This document shows positions 1 through 10,460 of a stretch of 41,597 nt of DNA, piece after piece. The DNA lies in the NCBI GenBank assembly GCA_023262965.1, contig JALQXX010000010.1, positions 1 to 41,597 of the forward strand. The letters are read 5' to 3'. This DNA is from Candidatus Marinamargulisbacteria bacterium. Lineage in GTDB: Bacteria; Margulisbacteria; Marinamargulisbacteria; UBA817. Each line of letters opens with the position of its first letter. The first letter of the stretch is position 1. The notes beneath the pieces were generated by a model. The model was not told where the DNA came from, did no database searches, and saw only the letters and a list, made by a program, of their open reading frames with translations. Both the position numbers and the translations under genes were made by a program.

Positions 1-166
1 AATTCACCGTTAATATCACGCCTTTTTTGGTATTTTGCTGGATTATTGGTGGCGCTTGAGTAGGTTTTTTTGCAAATTCGGCACTTGTATCGCTTGATTT
101 TTCTATAGTCACTACGCCGCCAATACGCCCCATTTTGAACCGCGTTTTTGTATGTGCAACAGTCAT
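1..166 (-). CDS. Partial CDS, unknown function (5' part only)
   Basis: An open frame runs from an ATG at 166 to the left edge of the window without a stop, giving 55 residues. It begins MTVAHTKTRFKMGRIGG and continues as a Lys/Thr/Pro-rich, low-hydrophobicity stretch with no signal peptide or membrane segment. A G-rich run (GGGGGG) just before the ATG could act as a ribosome binding site. It lies downstream of hflX on the same strand, separated by about 180 bases that hold a tandem repeat. I do not recognise the protein. The call rests on an open frame, a plausible start and strand agreement with its neighbours, so it could still be a chance frame. Confidence 0.4.
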   Translation of the reverse strand, partial: MTVAHTKTRFKMGRIGGVVTIEKSSDTSAEFAKKPTQAPPIIQQNTKKGVILTVN

Positions 167-262
167 TTGCCCCCCGTACCTTCATACCAATAACTGTATC
201 AACGGTGGGCTCGTTATGTCAATGCATTATGCAGACCCCATACTGCTTACCATCGGTTGTGG

Positions 263-322
263 GTAACTTTTATCATAGTGCTATCTCAGTTTGTAACGTT
301 TATCATAGTGCTATCTCAGTTT
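263..322. repeat. Tandem direct repeat, two 30-bp units
   Basis: Two head-to-tail copies of a 30-base unit occupy 263-292 and 293-322. They differ at one base (T268 versus G298), and the repeat breaks down after base 323. The shared core is TTTATCATAGTGCTATCTCA. It sits just after the hflX stop codon. The function is unknown. It could be a protein-binding array, or the remnant of an insertion-sequence end carrying repeated transposase sites. Confidence 0.85.
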
Positions 323-343
323 GAATCACGATAGTGGCGCCAC

Positions 344-1597
344 TCAATCCAAAGGCGCATGCAATTCGGCCATCAATTGCGCCCCAATAACGGCATCAAT
401 CACACAGGTTAGGATGATTGCCTCGGGGGTATGTTCAACCGACACCACCTGTCCGTTTCGATGAATCATATCGTATAATCGCATGCGATTATACGGAATA
501 CGATACACCATTTGTTGGTTTGTATGGGGGCGTTTTTGTAAAATGGCCTGAACAATCCGATCCCGTGAATTCGGGTCTGTTGCCGAAATAAATAGGGTCG
601 ATACGTCTTTACACGCATGCCTGGTCAACACAGGGTCAGGGGCCAAATCAATTTTATTAAACACCACAATTTCTTGAGGGAGTGTTATGTTCAAATGATC
701 CAACACACGGTAAGCGGTGGTCATTAAATCACGCCAGTAGGGATTGGAGCAATCGACAATGTGTAAAATAATATCGGCGTACATCATCTCTTCCAAGGTG
801 GACCGAAACGCATCAATCAGTTGATGGGGCAGCTTTCGAATAAATCCCACGGTATCGGTGACCAATATATCGTCTGCCAAGGGGGATTTCACCAATCGGG
901 TGGTGGGATCCAAGGTGGCAAACAAGGCATTTTCTTGATACACGTTGGATTCGGTTAATGTGTGGTGCAGGGTGGATTTTCCGGCATTGGTGTAGCCCAT
1001 TAAGGCAACGGTTAGGCCCCCGGTAGCCAGACGGCGCTTGCGTTGACTATCCCGGGATACGCGCACTTTCGCTAGCATTTTTTTTAAGGTTTCAATACGC
1101 ATGCCGATTTGACGGCGGTCGACTTCCAACTGAGTTTCCCCTGGCCCTCGGGTGCCAATTCCCCCACCCAGTCGGGATAAATGGGTCCACATACGACGCA
1201 ATCGGGGTTGCAAATATCGCAATTGCGCCAATTCAATTTGAATATGCGCTTCTTTGGTTCGGGCACGTTGCGAAAAAATATCCAATACCAAACTTGTTCG
1301 ATCCAAGATTTTAACCTGTAGGGTATTTTCCAAATGACGTTGTTGGTTGGGTGTTAATTCGTCATCGCAAATAACCACGGCAATGTCCTGTTCGGCGATC
1401 ATATCGCGAATAAGGGCCAATTTGCCTGACCCGACATAACTGAGTCGATTCGGCGCGTTTCGGGCTTGACTGACGTACCCCATCACCGTTAATCCGGCCG
1501 TGGTTGCCAATTCGCCCAATTCGGCCAAGGATACCGCAACGGGCCAGTCGGCTTTGGGTGTGCCGACCCCAACACAGAGGCAGGGTATGGGTGTCAT
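344..1597 (-). CDS. hflX: GTPase HflX
   Basis: HflX is a ribosome-associated GTPase that splits stalled or hibernating 70S ribosomes. The family signature GGGIGTRGPGETQLE lies at residues 144-158, in the linker between the N-terminal HflX domain and the G domain. The G domain shows G1 GYTNAGKS (201-208), a G2-like TLDPTTR (228-234), G3 DTVG (248-251), G4 NKID (314-317) and G5 SAT (338-340). At 417 residues it is close to the usual length (E. coli 426). Its ATG overlaps the TGA of the upstream TPR gene (ATGA), so the two are translationally coupled. The family assignment is certain; co-function with the polysaccharide genes upstream is not implied. Confidence 0.97.
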   Translation of the reverse strand: MTPIPCLCVGVGTPKADWPVAVSLAELGELATTAGLTVMGYVSQARNAPNRLSYVGSGKLALIRDMIAEQDIAVVICDDELTPNQQRHLENTLQVKILDRTSLVLDIFSQRARTKEAHIQIELAQLRYLQPRLRRMWTHLSRLGGGIGTRGPGETQLEVDRRQIGMRIETLKKMLAKVRVSRDSQRKRRLATGGLTVALMGYTNAGKSTLHHTLTESNVYQENALFATLDPTTRLVKSPLADDILVTDTVGFIRKLPHQLIDAFRSTLEEMMYADIILHIVDCSNPYWRDLMTTAYRVLDHLNITLPQEIVVFNKIDLAPDPVLTRHACKDVSTLFISATDPNSRDRIVQAILQKRPHTNQQMVYRIPYNRMRLYDMIHRNGQVVSVEHTPEAIILTCVIDAVIGAQLMAELHAPLD

Positions 1598-2517
1598 GGC
1601 TGTTTCAGGTCCTGAATCAACGGGGTGTAGGCATCGGATTGGAGCTGTTTATTTAGTTGTTCATACATGGCTATGGCCTTGACCGGTTCTCCGATTATGC
1701 GGTAATACCGAGCCAGTAGTTCGTATTTTTGAACCGATAACGGTATGGTTTCAATAATGGCGATTGCAGCTGTGGGTTGGTTTGTGTTCAAATAATGGGT
1801 CGCAACCGCAATGCGCGCATACTGAAGCGCCTGCATAGCCCGAGCATCCTCGGCTGTTTGGGGGGGATTTGCGTCCAAATAATTACAAATACGCATATAA
1901 TGCCCCAATGCTGTGTCAACATCACCTGCATCCATATAAATGGCGGCCAAATTCAAATGAGCTTCCATTAAGTCATCATCATAGGTAAGGGTTTTTTGAT
2001 AATATTCCGTGGCCAAATCCCGGCGATTTTGAGCGTATAGCAAATGCGCGTAGTGCAAGGTAAATAAGGGGTTTTGAGGATCCACATCCGTAGCGGCCTT
2101 TGCCAAATCATGGGCCTTTTGATTGTAGTCGCTGCGGGTCGGGTTTTTGGTATACAATTCGTAATAAATAATCCCCAAACGGGCTTTATACCAGGGGTTC
2201 ATCGGGTCATTCGCGATTAAATCGGCATAGGTATCAATGGCCAACTGCGTGTACTGACTGGCCGATTCCGGCATTATTTCGGCGCTTTTTTCGTAACTTT
2301 TGGCCAATTGAAGGCGGTAATAGTCCTCCCAAGGCATTAATTCGGTTGCGCGTTTAAAGCTGGCATTCGCTAATCGGGGATACCCACGACTTAGCTGAAT
2401 ATACCCATCGCGGTGCTTGATTTCGGCAACAATATGCCAATACCCATCCCAGGTTAGCCAAACAAATCCGCATACAATGAGTCCCCATAACCCGTATCGA
2501 CTAAGGGGTTTGATCAT
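1594..2517 (-). CDS. Membrane-anchored TPR-repeat protein
   Basis: A 307-residue protein starting MIKPLSRYGLWGL. It has one N-terminal transmembrane segment (about residues 8-25) followed by tetratricopeptide-like helix pairs. Recognisable units include YKARLGIIYYELY, ATEYYQKTLTYDDDLMEAHLNLAAIYMDAGDVDTALGHY and a C-terminal LLARYYRIIGEPVKAIAMYEQL. I chose the start at 2517 rather than the more upstream frame opening at 2616. It overlaps the upstream membrane-protein gene by 17 bases, whereas 2616 would overlap it by more than 100. TPR proteins placed directly after O-antigen-ligase-like genes are common and presumably scaffold or regulate polysaccharide assembly. That role is inferred from position. 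Confidence 0.75.
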   Translation of the reverse strand: MIKPLSRYGLWGLIVCGFVWLTWDGYWHIVAEIKHRDGYIQLSRGYPRLANASFKRATELMPWEDYYRLQLAKSYEKSAEIMPESASQYTQLAIDTYADLIANDPMNPWYKARLGIIYYELYTKNPTRSDYNQKAHDLAKAATDVDPQNPLFTLHYAHLLYAQNRRDLATEYYQKTLTYDDDLMEAHLNLAAIYMDAGDVDTALGHYMRICNYLDANPPQTAEDARAMQALQYARIAVATHYLNTNQPTAAIAIIETIPLSVQKYELLARYYRIIGEPVKAIAMYEQLNKQLQSDAYTPLIQDLKQP

Positions 2518-4504
2518 CGGAAAACCCCGTGCATAAACCCAATATGTAATAAAAATACACCAATGTGGCAACAACGCCAAAATTAAACATGACCTGCCCC
2601 AAATACACCAACGCACTGCCCAATAACCCCAATAGAATGTACTGGTAGGGGTTGGTTTGGTTACGAATGGCGCGAAGGGCTATAATAAACACCCCGCCGA
2701 CCAAAACGCCGTAAAACGTTATAAAGCCCAAAAGGCCTTTTGTGGCCAAGGTATTCAGGTACTCATTATGCAATCGATCGGGTGTAAAATTATGGCCTCC
2801 TTCCAATTTACCGTATTCTGATCGACGGTACTTGGGGTAATAATACTTAATTGTATCCAATCCCGATCCATAAATGGGGTGATCCAAAAACCAGGGGAAG
2901 GCGCTTTTCCACATGGAACTGCGGGCCGTTCCGGTTATGGCAACCGATTGATAGCTGCTGATTTTGTCGGCGGCATTTGTAATCAATGAATTGCTTTGTC
3001 CAGAGAGTTTTTGTTGGAGGGTTACGTAGATAGTTGGGGTTAGTATGGTCAACGAAAACAAGCCAATAATCAGCAACAGCCATCGAAATATCGTATTGGT
3101 AGGCAGCCACTGTGTCGGGGTGACGCTGGGTTCGGATGCCACCAAACACAGCAATAATCCCACAAAATACATAAAGGCCAACGCCGATTGCCCAATAAAT
3201 TGAATGGTCAGCATAAGTAGGATTACAATCAAAATCGATACCGGTTCGGTTGATAACGCAGGGGGTTTGTAGAGCAAGCGCATCGCCGCAACCCCAATCA
3301 AAACGGGGACCGCATAGGCTTGGGGAATCAACGCTGCCGTGATCAGTAGGGCGCCCAACAAGAAGCTGTAAGGCGATACCGCTTTAAACGATTGCGCAAT
3401 CAACCCGTACGATACGGCCATGCCTACAATGCCAACCCCCAGCCAAACAACCGACAATTCAACTAAATTAAACAGTACAATTAAATACATTAATAATGTG
3501 ATGCCGGTGATGCCCACAATCCCTCGAAAGAAATAACGGCGATAGGGGCTGTTATTGAGAATAATAATGGCAAATATCATGCCCAGCGCGGCGGTAAGGC
3601 CGAGCCAGGTTGCTCGCGAAAACGATAAGTACGTCGCATAAATCACCAACAAAAGCGATGTAAACAGCACATCAAATACATTTTGAATGCTGGGCGCTTT
3701 GATATAGCGAAACAAATACAGGCCATAAGGGGCGCCAAAAACGACAATTAACCGAGCAATCCATGCCAACGAGGCGTTTTGGACGGGATTCATCATTAAA
3801 TACAGCCCAAAAAGCCCATAATACACCAGAATCCAGCCAAAATTGGCCAGTCGAAGGGGGGTGTTGGGGTGGGTGTGGACGGTATGAAGTAACATGCCAA
3901 TAATTAACAGAATACCCATACCCATCAGGGCACAGTAATGAACGGGATTATTGATGCTGCCAAATACACGCATGGAAGGGTCCATACTCCATTGAACAAT
4001 GTCAATCCCCAACGCCTGCACAATGCCATATAACGAGGATAGGCCAATGGCAACAATGAGTGCCCATACAATGGCAATAAGCGTACGTTTTTCGGTAAAA
4101 TTCCCCACACAAAAGGCCAAAAACAAATAGATGGCAGTGGTTAGCAAGCCTTCCCAACGATCGTAGCTGCCGTAAATACTAATTTGTGGATGAACCGAAA
4201 AAATCGTAGAAGCCAAGGCCGATAGGCTGGTTGCTAGTAGAGCGCCGTTAAACCATTTGTGTTTGGACAGCCGGCAAAACCAACGGCGCTCCCCAATCAA
4301 ATAATCATAAAAAAACATTATGCCTATTAATGAGATGCCCAGCTTTAAAAAAAAGAGTTTATTAACTTCAAATACGGAGCGAGTGCCGGTTGAAAAAACC
4401 AAGGTGACCCCCAAAATGATTAGGTAGTTGAAAGTAAGAAACAATAATGGTGCGCGTTTTGCCAACATGTACATCAAATTATACATGGCCGTAAAGTGGG
4501 GCAC
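2501..4504 (-). CDS. O-antigen ligase/polymerase family (Wzy/WaaL-like) membrane protein
   Basis: A 667-residue polytopic inner-membrane protein with roughly 12-14 hydrophobic segments. It fits the Wzy_C/O-antigen ligase family, which polymerises lipid-linked glycans or transfers them to an acceptor on the periplasmic side. Near the C-terminus a large periplasmic loop carries the family pattern: FLDHPIYGSGLDTIKYYYPKY, then RLHNEYLNTLATKGLLG and a final pair of membrane segments. The HP-x-x-G-x-G and HNEYL elements are characteristic. The real start may be an internal Met at 4486 or 4474, because the frame opening at 4504 overlaps the divergent neighbour. It is followed by the TPR gene with a 17-base overlap. 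Ligase and polymerase cannot be told apart from sequence alone. Confidence 0.85.
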   Translation of the reverse strand: MPHFTAMYNLMYMLAKRAPLLFLTFNYLIILGVTLVFSTGTRSVFEVNKLFFLKLGISLIGIMFFYDYLIGERRWFCRLSKHKWFNGALLATSLSALASTIFSVHPQISIYGSYDRWEGLLTTAIYLFLAFCVGNFTEKRTLIAIVWALIVAIGLSSLYGIVQALGIDIVQWSMDPSMRVFGSINNPVHYCALMGMGILLIIGMLLHTVHTHPNTPLRLANFGWILVYYGLFGLYLMMNPVQNASLAWIARLIVVFGAPYGLYLFRYIKAPSIQNVFDVLFTSLLLVIYATYLSFSRATWLGLTAALGMIFAIIILNNSPYRRYFFRGIVGITGITLLMYLIVLFNLVELSVVWLGVGIVGMAVSYGLIAQSFKAVSPYSFLLGALLITAALIPQAYAVPVLIGVAAMRLLYKPPALSTEPVSILIVILLMLTIQFIGQSALAFMYFVGLLLCLVASEPSVTPTQWLPTNTIFRWLLLIIGLFSLTILTPTIYVTLQQKLSGQSNSLITNAADKISSYQSVAITGTARSSMWKSAFPWFLDHPIYGSGLDTIKYYYPKYRRSEYGKLEGGHNFTPDRLHNEYLNTLATKGLLGFITFYGVLVGGVFIIALRAIRNQTNPYQYILLGLLGSALVYLGQVMFNFGVVATLVYFYYILGLCTGFSDDQTP

Positions 4505-4570
4505 AACAATTCAGCATGGCATCAATCCGTTGTGGTCATGCTGGGGGTATTTTTGATATCATTAGAACGG

Positions 4571-5503
4571 ATGATTATTTTAAAAAAGCTCTTTCGGTGG
4601 GGAATTGTTCGCCTATTTACCCGGTCATTCAGTGACGGATGTTGGTATCGCCAGGGTACATTGACGCCCACCAGCATAATTATTGACCACAGCCACCCCA
4701 ATAGTGTCCATTTGGGGGACACATTATTTTTTTTGGATACAATTTGGGCCGCACTACAGGCCAATATACCGGTCTATTGGGTGGGGCAATCGGATCGGAT
4801 GCCCCTGGCGTCCATGGGGGTACGGTATGCGTCAACGCATGCGGATGTGCCGCCAGGAGTCATTTTAACCAAACATGATGCGTGGGTGTTTTTGCGCCCG
4901 GGCCATCATACAATAGTGGGGTTTAATTTTTGGCAAATTCGGGGGCCTGGACCCATTGGTGACCTTGTTTGTCGCATGATAACACGGTTTTTATACCATC
5001 ACGTACCGTCGATGAGTTTAGTGTCTCCTGTACCATCATGGTTGCCCGTACTGCGTCAACTGTTTCAAAAAGACGCCCAGATCTGGGGGGATATCCCACC
5101 CAATACACGATTGATTGTTGTGAATTCTTTTGTGGTGTCTCAGGCGATTCCCGCCTATTTTCGGCAACGGGATTTTGCGGCCTACATTCAGCGCATCCGA
5201 CGCAAAACGTCTGCGGCAATTGTATGCGTTGGCACACAGCGGGACGCTAAAAAACCACTTCGGTATCCGGTTGCATATGACTTAAGGGGGCAATTAACCA
5301 TTTTAGGGCTATTGGAATTTCTTCGAAACGCTCCCATCGATTATGTTGTAACATTTGATACATTTATGGCGCATGCAGCGGCAATTGCAGGATGTTCATT
5401 ACGTGTGTTTAGCAAATCCAAGCGTCGCGAACCGATGATTCAGAATCGATTTGTGCCTTTTTCAAATTGTTTAAAAAGCAGAGAGATTGAATTCGTAAAT
5501 TAA
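4571..5503 (+). CDS. Glycosyltransferase family 9-like protein
   Basis: About 310 residues from the Met at 4571 (MIILKKLFRWGIVRL); the frame opens at 4496. Two Rossmann-like halves are visible. The first has an early strand IIIDHSHPNSVHLGDTLFFLD, which recalls the GxGD substrate loop of GT9 enzymes. The C-terminal half holds AAIVCVGTQRD, then DLRGQLTILGLLEFLRNAPI and DYVVTFDTFMAHAAAIAG. That corresponds to the heptosyltransferase pattern of D-L-x-G-x-(T/L)-x-x-L followed by V-(T/S)-x-D-x-x-x-x-H-x-A-A-x-x-G. GT9 enzymes build LPS core or related glycans. Its 3' end overlaps the convergent gene by 33 bases. The family call is moderately sure; the sugar and acceptor are unknown. Confidence 0.6.
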   Translation: MIILKKLFRWGIVRLFTRSFSDGCWYRQGTLTPTSIIIDHSHPNSVHLGDTLFFLDTIWAALQANIPVYWVGQSDRMPLASMGVRYASTHADVPPGVILTKHDAWVFLRPGHHTIVGFNFWQIRGPGPIGDLVCRMITRFLYHHVPSMSLVSPVPSWLPVLRQLFQKDAQIWGDIPPNTRLIVVNSFVVSQAIPAYFRQRDFAAYIQRIRRKTSAAIVCVGTQRDAKKPLRYPVAYDLRGQLTILGLLEFLRNAPIDYVVTFDTFMAHAAAIAGCSLRVFSKSKRREPMIQNRFVPFSNCLKSREIEFVN

Positions 5504-6382
5504 TTTCAAAACAGTCCATGCGACCCACCCCATTCCAACGAGTAAAATAATAATAATAAATAACTGATGAATCACTCGGTGCACATAATTTTCAATCCCC
5601 CATGAATCACAGCGACGGTGAAATGCTTGAGCGTGTTTATAGGCTTTTTTTTCGGCATGCGTATAGGTGGGGAGGGCGGTCATGTACCCCAATTGCATGG
5701 CAATGTCATCCAATCCAATAAAAAACTTTCCGGGCACATGCAATAAGCAGGGCCATGTATTGGTGAATGGTTCATATAATCGATTATTTTGAATCACGTA
5801 ATCGCTACCTTCAAGACCTGCACGTCCGCCATTGACGCTAATAATATGGTGGTTACTATCCACGGTGAGTTCGGTGGGGTGTTGAATAAAAAACCGAATA
5901 GCGTCCGCTTGATCACATCGTTGATTTTCATCAATAGGGCCTAGCTTTTCAAACAACGCAATGCCTTTCTGAACCGGCCCCATTAATGTTCCCGCATTCA
6001 GGTATTTAAATCGGGTATTTTTTATGGGGTATTTTAAAAAACAATGCAGGTCATCCATGCTAAACATACCCAAATTTTGCTCGCCACCATAAACCAACTG
6101 TCCCGAAAAATAGCGGGTGTATTTTTCAAAGATCTCGGCTTCTGAGCTCAAAAATATCACATCAAACGCATCCACATACATAAAAATAGCGTTGGGATCG
6201 CATTTTTTTAAAAAGTTATACGTTAAAGCGCGTTTTTTTCCGTGCCCTGGGTACGATTCATCCATTCCCAGAATGGATACAGAGATGCCATGCGCTTTCG
6301 CAGAAGCTTGAAATCGATCCAAATGATGGTTGCGATGTGTGGCCACAGTAAAAAAAATAATGGAATGATTGGGTTGAATCAT
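5471..6382 (-). CDS. PLOD-type glycosyltransferase domain protein with C-terminal membrane anchor
   Basis: A 303-residue protein resembling the glycosyltransferase domain of procollagen lysyl hydroxylases (PLOD), a family also found in some bacteria and giant viruses. Visible elements are FMYVDAFDVIFL, with the metal-binding DxxD pair D71/D74, then LVYGGEQN (97-103), YLNAGTLMG (127-135) and CDQADAIRFF (156-165). An H-V-P-G at 214-217 lies where family members have a late His-Gly metal site. Residues about 273-295 form one transmembrane helix, so the enzyme is probably membrane-tethered with a short basic or polar tail. It is convergent with the GT9-like gene. There is no good Shine-Dalgarno in front of the ATG, although AGGA abuts it. 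Acceptor and donor cannot be read from the sequence. Confidence 0.65.
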   Translation of the reverse strand: MIQPNHSIIFFTVATHRNHHLDRFQASAKAHGISVSILGMDESYPGHGKKRALTYNFLKKCDPNAIFMYVDAFDVIFLSSEAEIFEKYTRYFSGQLVYGGEQNLGMFSMDDLHCFLKYPIKNTRFKYLNAGTLMGPVQKGIALFEKLGPIDENQRCDQADAIRFFIQHPTELTVDSNHHIISVNGGRAGLEGSDYVIQNNRLYEPFTNTWPCLLHVPGKFFIGLDDIAMQLGYMTALPTYTHAEKKAYKHAQAFHRRCDSWGIENYVHRVIHQLFIIIILLVGMGWVAWTVLKLIYEFNLSAF

Positions 6383-6419
6383 TCCTAATATGGTAACACA
6401 TTGCCCCGTTATTTTTTAA

Positions 6420-6479
6420 AAAGCCTTACCATATCGGCGCTTGTAATGAGCTCAGAAAAAAATTTTAAAATAAGGCTTT
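6420..6479. repeat. 9-bp inverted repeat flanking the rRNA promoter upstream region
   Basis: AAAGCCTTA (6420-6428) and TAAGGCTTT (6471-6479) are perfect complements 42 bases apart. The right arm abuts and slightly overlaps the -35 box of the 23S promoter. Read on the minus strand, the second arm is followed by T- and A-rich sequence. It may be an operator, an attenuator for the leftward gene, or chance. Confidence 0.45.
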
Positions 6480-6506
6480 GACAAACCCCCAACAGTTATC
6501 TATACT
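6456..6506 (+). promoter_or_regulatory. Strong sigma70-type rRNA promoter with UP-like element
   Basis: TTGACA at 6478-6483 and TATACT at 6501-6506 are separated by exactly 17 bases. An A/T-only tract (6456-6471, AAAAAAATTTTAAAAT) lies directly upstream like an UP element. Transcription should begin near 6513, about 100 bases before the mature 23S 5' end. This architecture is typical of rRNA promoters, and its position shows that 23S-5S is transcribed from its own promoter. Confidence 0.85.
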
Positions 6507-6584
6507 TTAGAAACTGAATTGATCTTTGAGACGATAAATATAGTAATGACAAAAACATTAATACTCCAATTTTGTATTAATAAT

Positions 6585-9605
<3,021 letters not shown>

Positions 9606-9641
9606 AAATTCGTCATTACATATAGATTGCGTGAATAGCAA

Positions 9642-9759
9642 TCTTGGCCACTATAGCGGAGGGGGTACACCTGTTCCCATCTCGAACACAGCAGTTAAGT
9701 CCTCCAGCGCCTATGGTACTTCCGGGTTACCCTGGTGGGAGAGTCGGTCGTGGCCAAGA
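9642..9759 (+). rRNA. rrf: 5S ribosomal RNA
   Basis: A 118-nt 5S rRNA that starts TCTTGGCC and ends GGCCAAGA, with the conserved interior CCCATCTCGAACACAGCAGTTAAG. The flanking bases extend the terminal helix: 9634-9652 pairs with 9749-9767 over 19 positions with one G-U, which is a processing stem. It lies about 60 bases after the 23S with no tRNA between. Confidence 0.96.
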
Positions 9760-9792
9760 TTACTATTCATTCATCGTCTCATAGATAATTCC

Positions 9793-9830
9793 TTGTTTAT
9801 AGTGTTCTCATTATAAACAAATTTTCTTCT
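9793..9830 (+). terminator. Rho-independent terminator after 5S rRNA
   Basis: TTGTTTATA (9793-9801) pairs with TATAAACAA (9812-9820) around a 10-base loop. It is followed by ATTTTCTTCTTATT. The stem is A/T-rich and so weaker than usual, but position and T-tract fit the end of the rRNA transcript. Confidence 0.55.
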
Positions 9831-9888
9831 TATTATTTATTACTGTTCTGGTTTGATTGTATTATACCAATGCCTTGCGTTTAATACG

Positions 9889-9941
9889 GGATTCTAGATC
9901 CAGAATTGGTCCCAATGATTTCCGAAGCCTATCTAGAATCC
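9889..9941. repeat. 11-bp inverted repeat, palindromic element
   Basis: GGATTCTAGAT (9889-9899) and ATCTAGAATCC (9931-9941) are perfect complements. The 31-base loop contains a second small inverted repeat (ATTGG/CCAAT). It lies 9 bases after the stop of the SLH-protein gene. It lacks a T-run on either side, so a REP-like dispersed element or an mRNA 3' stabiliser fits better than a terminator. Confidence 0.6.
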
Positions 9942-9950
9942 TATAAACGA

Positions 9951-10442
9951 TTAGCGTAGTAGACCGAGAATACCAAGGCCGACACCAACCCATATATAAA
10001 TGGTTGTTTCGGCATGTTTTTTTTCGACCTTTTGCAGATGATCTTCAATACGTGTTAGATCATAGTTGAGGGTTTTTTGTTGCGTTTTTACCTGATCCAT
10101 TTCGGTATCAAATAATCCTTGTTCGTTTTCTTGGGATGCCAAATAGGCTTTAAATTGTTTGGCAAAATCCTTTAAGCTGACGATATCATTGGCCGATAAC
10201 GCTGATTTTTCGGTTAATGCATCCATTTTTTGAATAATCACAGCCAACTCTTTGCGAGTAACGGCTTGATTGGGTAAAAATTTGTTATCATCAACGGGTA
10301 CGAGATAGCCATTTTTTACCGCTGACTGAGCTGCCGGGTACGCCGGATCGGAGGTGGAAATATCGGATAGCGTCCCCGATGCACTGTAAATGGTTTGGCA
10401 TAATAAGCCGATTGCACAGATAATTATAAATGGGTTTTTCAT
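9951..10442 (-). CDS. Small SLH-domain envelope protein with coiled coil and C-terminal anchor
   Basis: A 163-residue exported protein. Residues 1-20 form a signal peptide (MKNPFIIICAIGLLCQTIYS). Residues about 25-73 make one S-layer-homology unit, with the marks LSDI, AVKNGYLVP, F-x-PNQAVTRKELAVII. Residues about 85-145 are predicted coiled coil. A C-terminal hydrophobic segment (146-162, IYIWVGVGLGILGLL) could anchor it in a membrane. SLH modules bind cell-wall polymers, so with the terminal anchor this could tie an envelope membrane to the wall. A good Shine-Dalgarno (AAGGAG) precedes the ATG. It is the last gene of a leftward run starting with exbB or earlier. The exact role is unknown. 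Confidence 0.75.
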   Translation of the reverse strand: MKNPFIIICAIGLLCQTIYSASGTLSDISTSDPAYPAAQSAVKNGYLVPVDDNKFLPNQAVTRKELAVIIQKMDALTEKSALSANDIVSLKDFAKQFKAYLASQENEQGLFDTEMDQVKTQQKTLNYDLTRIEDHLQKVEKKHAETTIYIWVGVGLGILGLLR

Positions 10443-10460
10443 GATTAAGGTCTCCTTTTT

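Noticed and set aside
263-322. CRISPR array
   Set aside because: There are only two copies, directly adjacent without spacers, so this is a tandem repeat and not a CRISPR.
2518-2616. N-terminal extension of the TPR protein
   Set aside because: The frame is open to 2616 but would overlap the Wzy-like gene by over 100 bases; the Met at 2517 gives a normal anchor and a short overlap.
9889-9941. Terminator for the SLH-protein transcript
   Set aside because: There is a strong stem, but neither strand shows a T-run after it and the loop is 31 bases, so I list it as a palindromic repeat.
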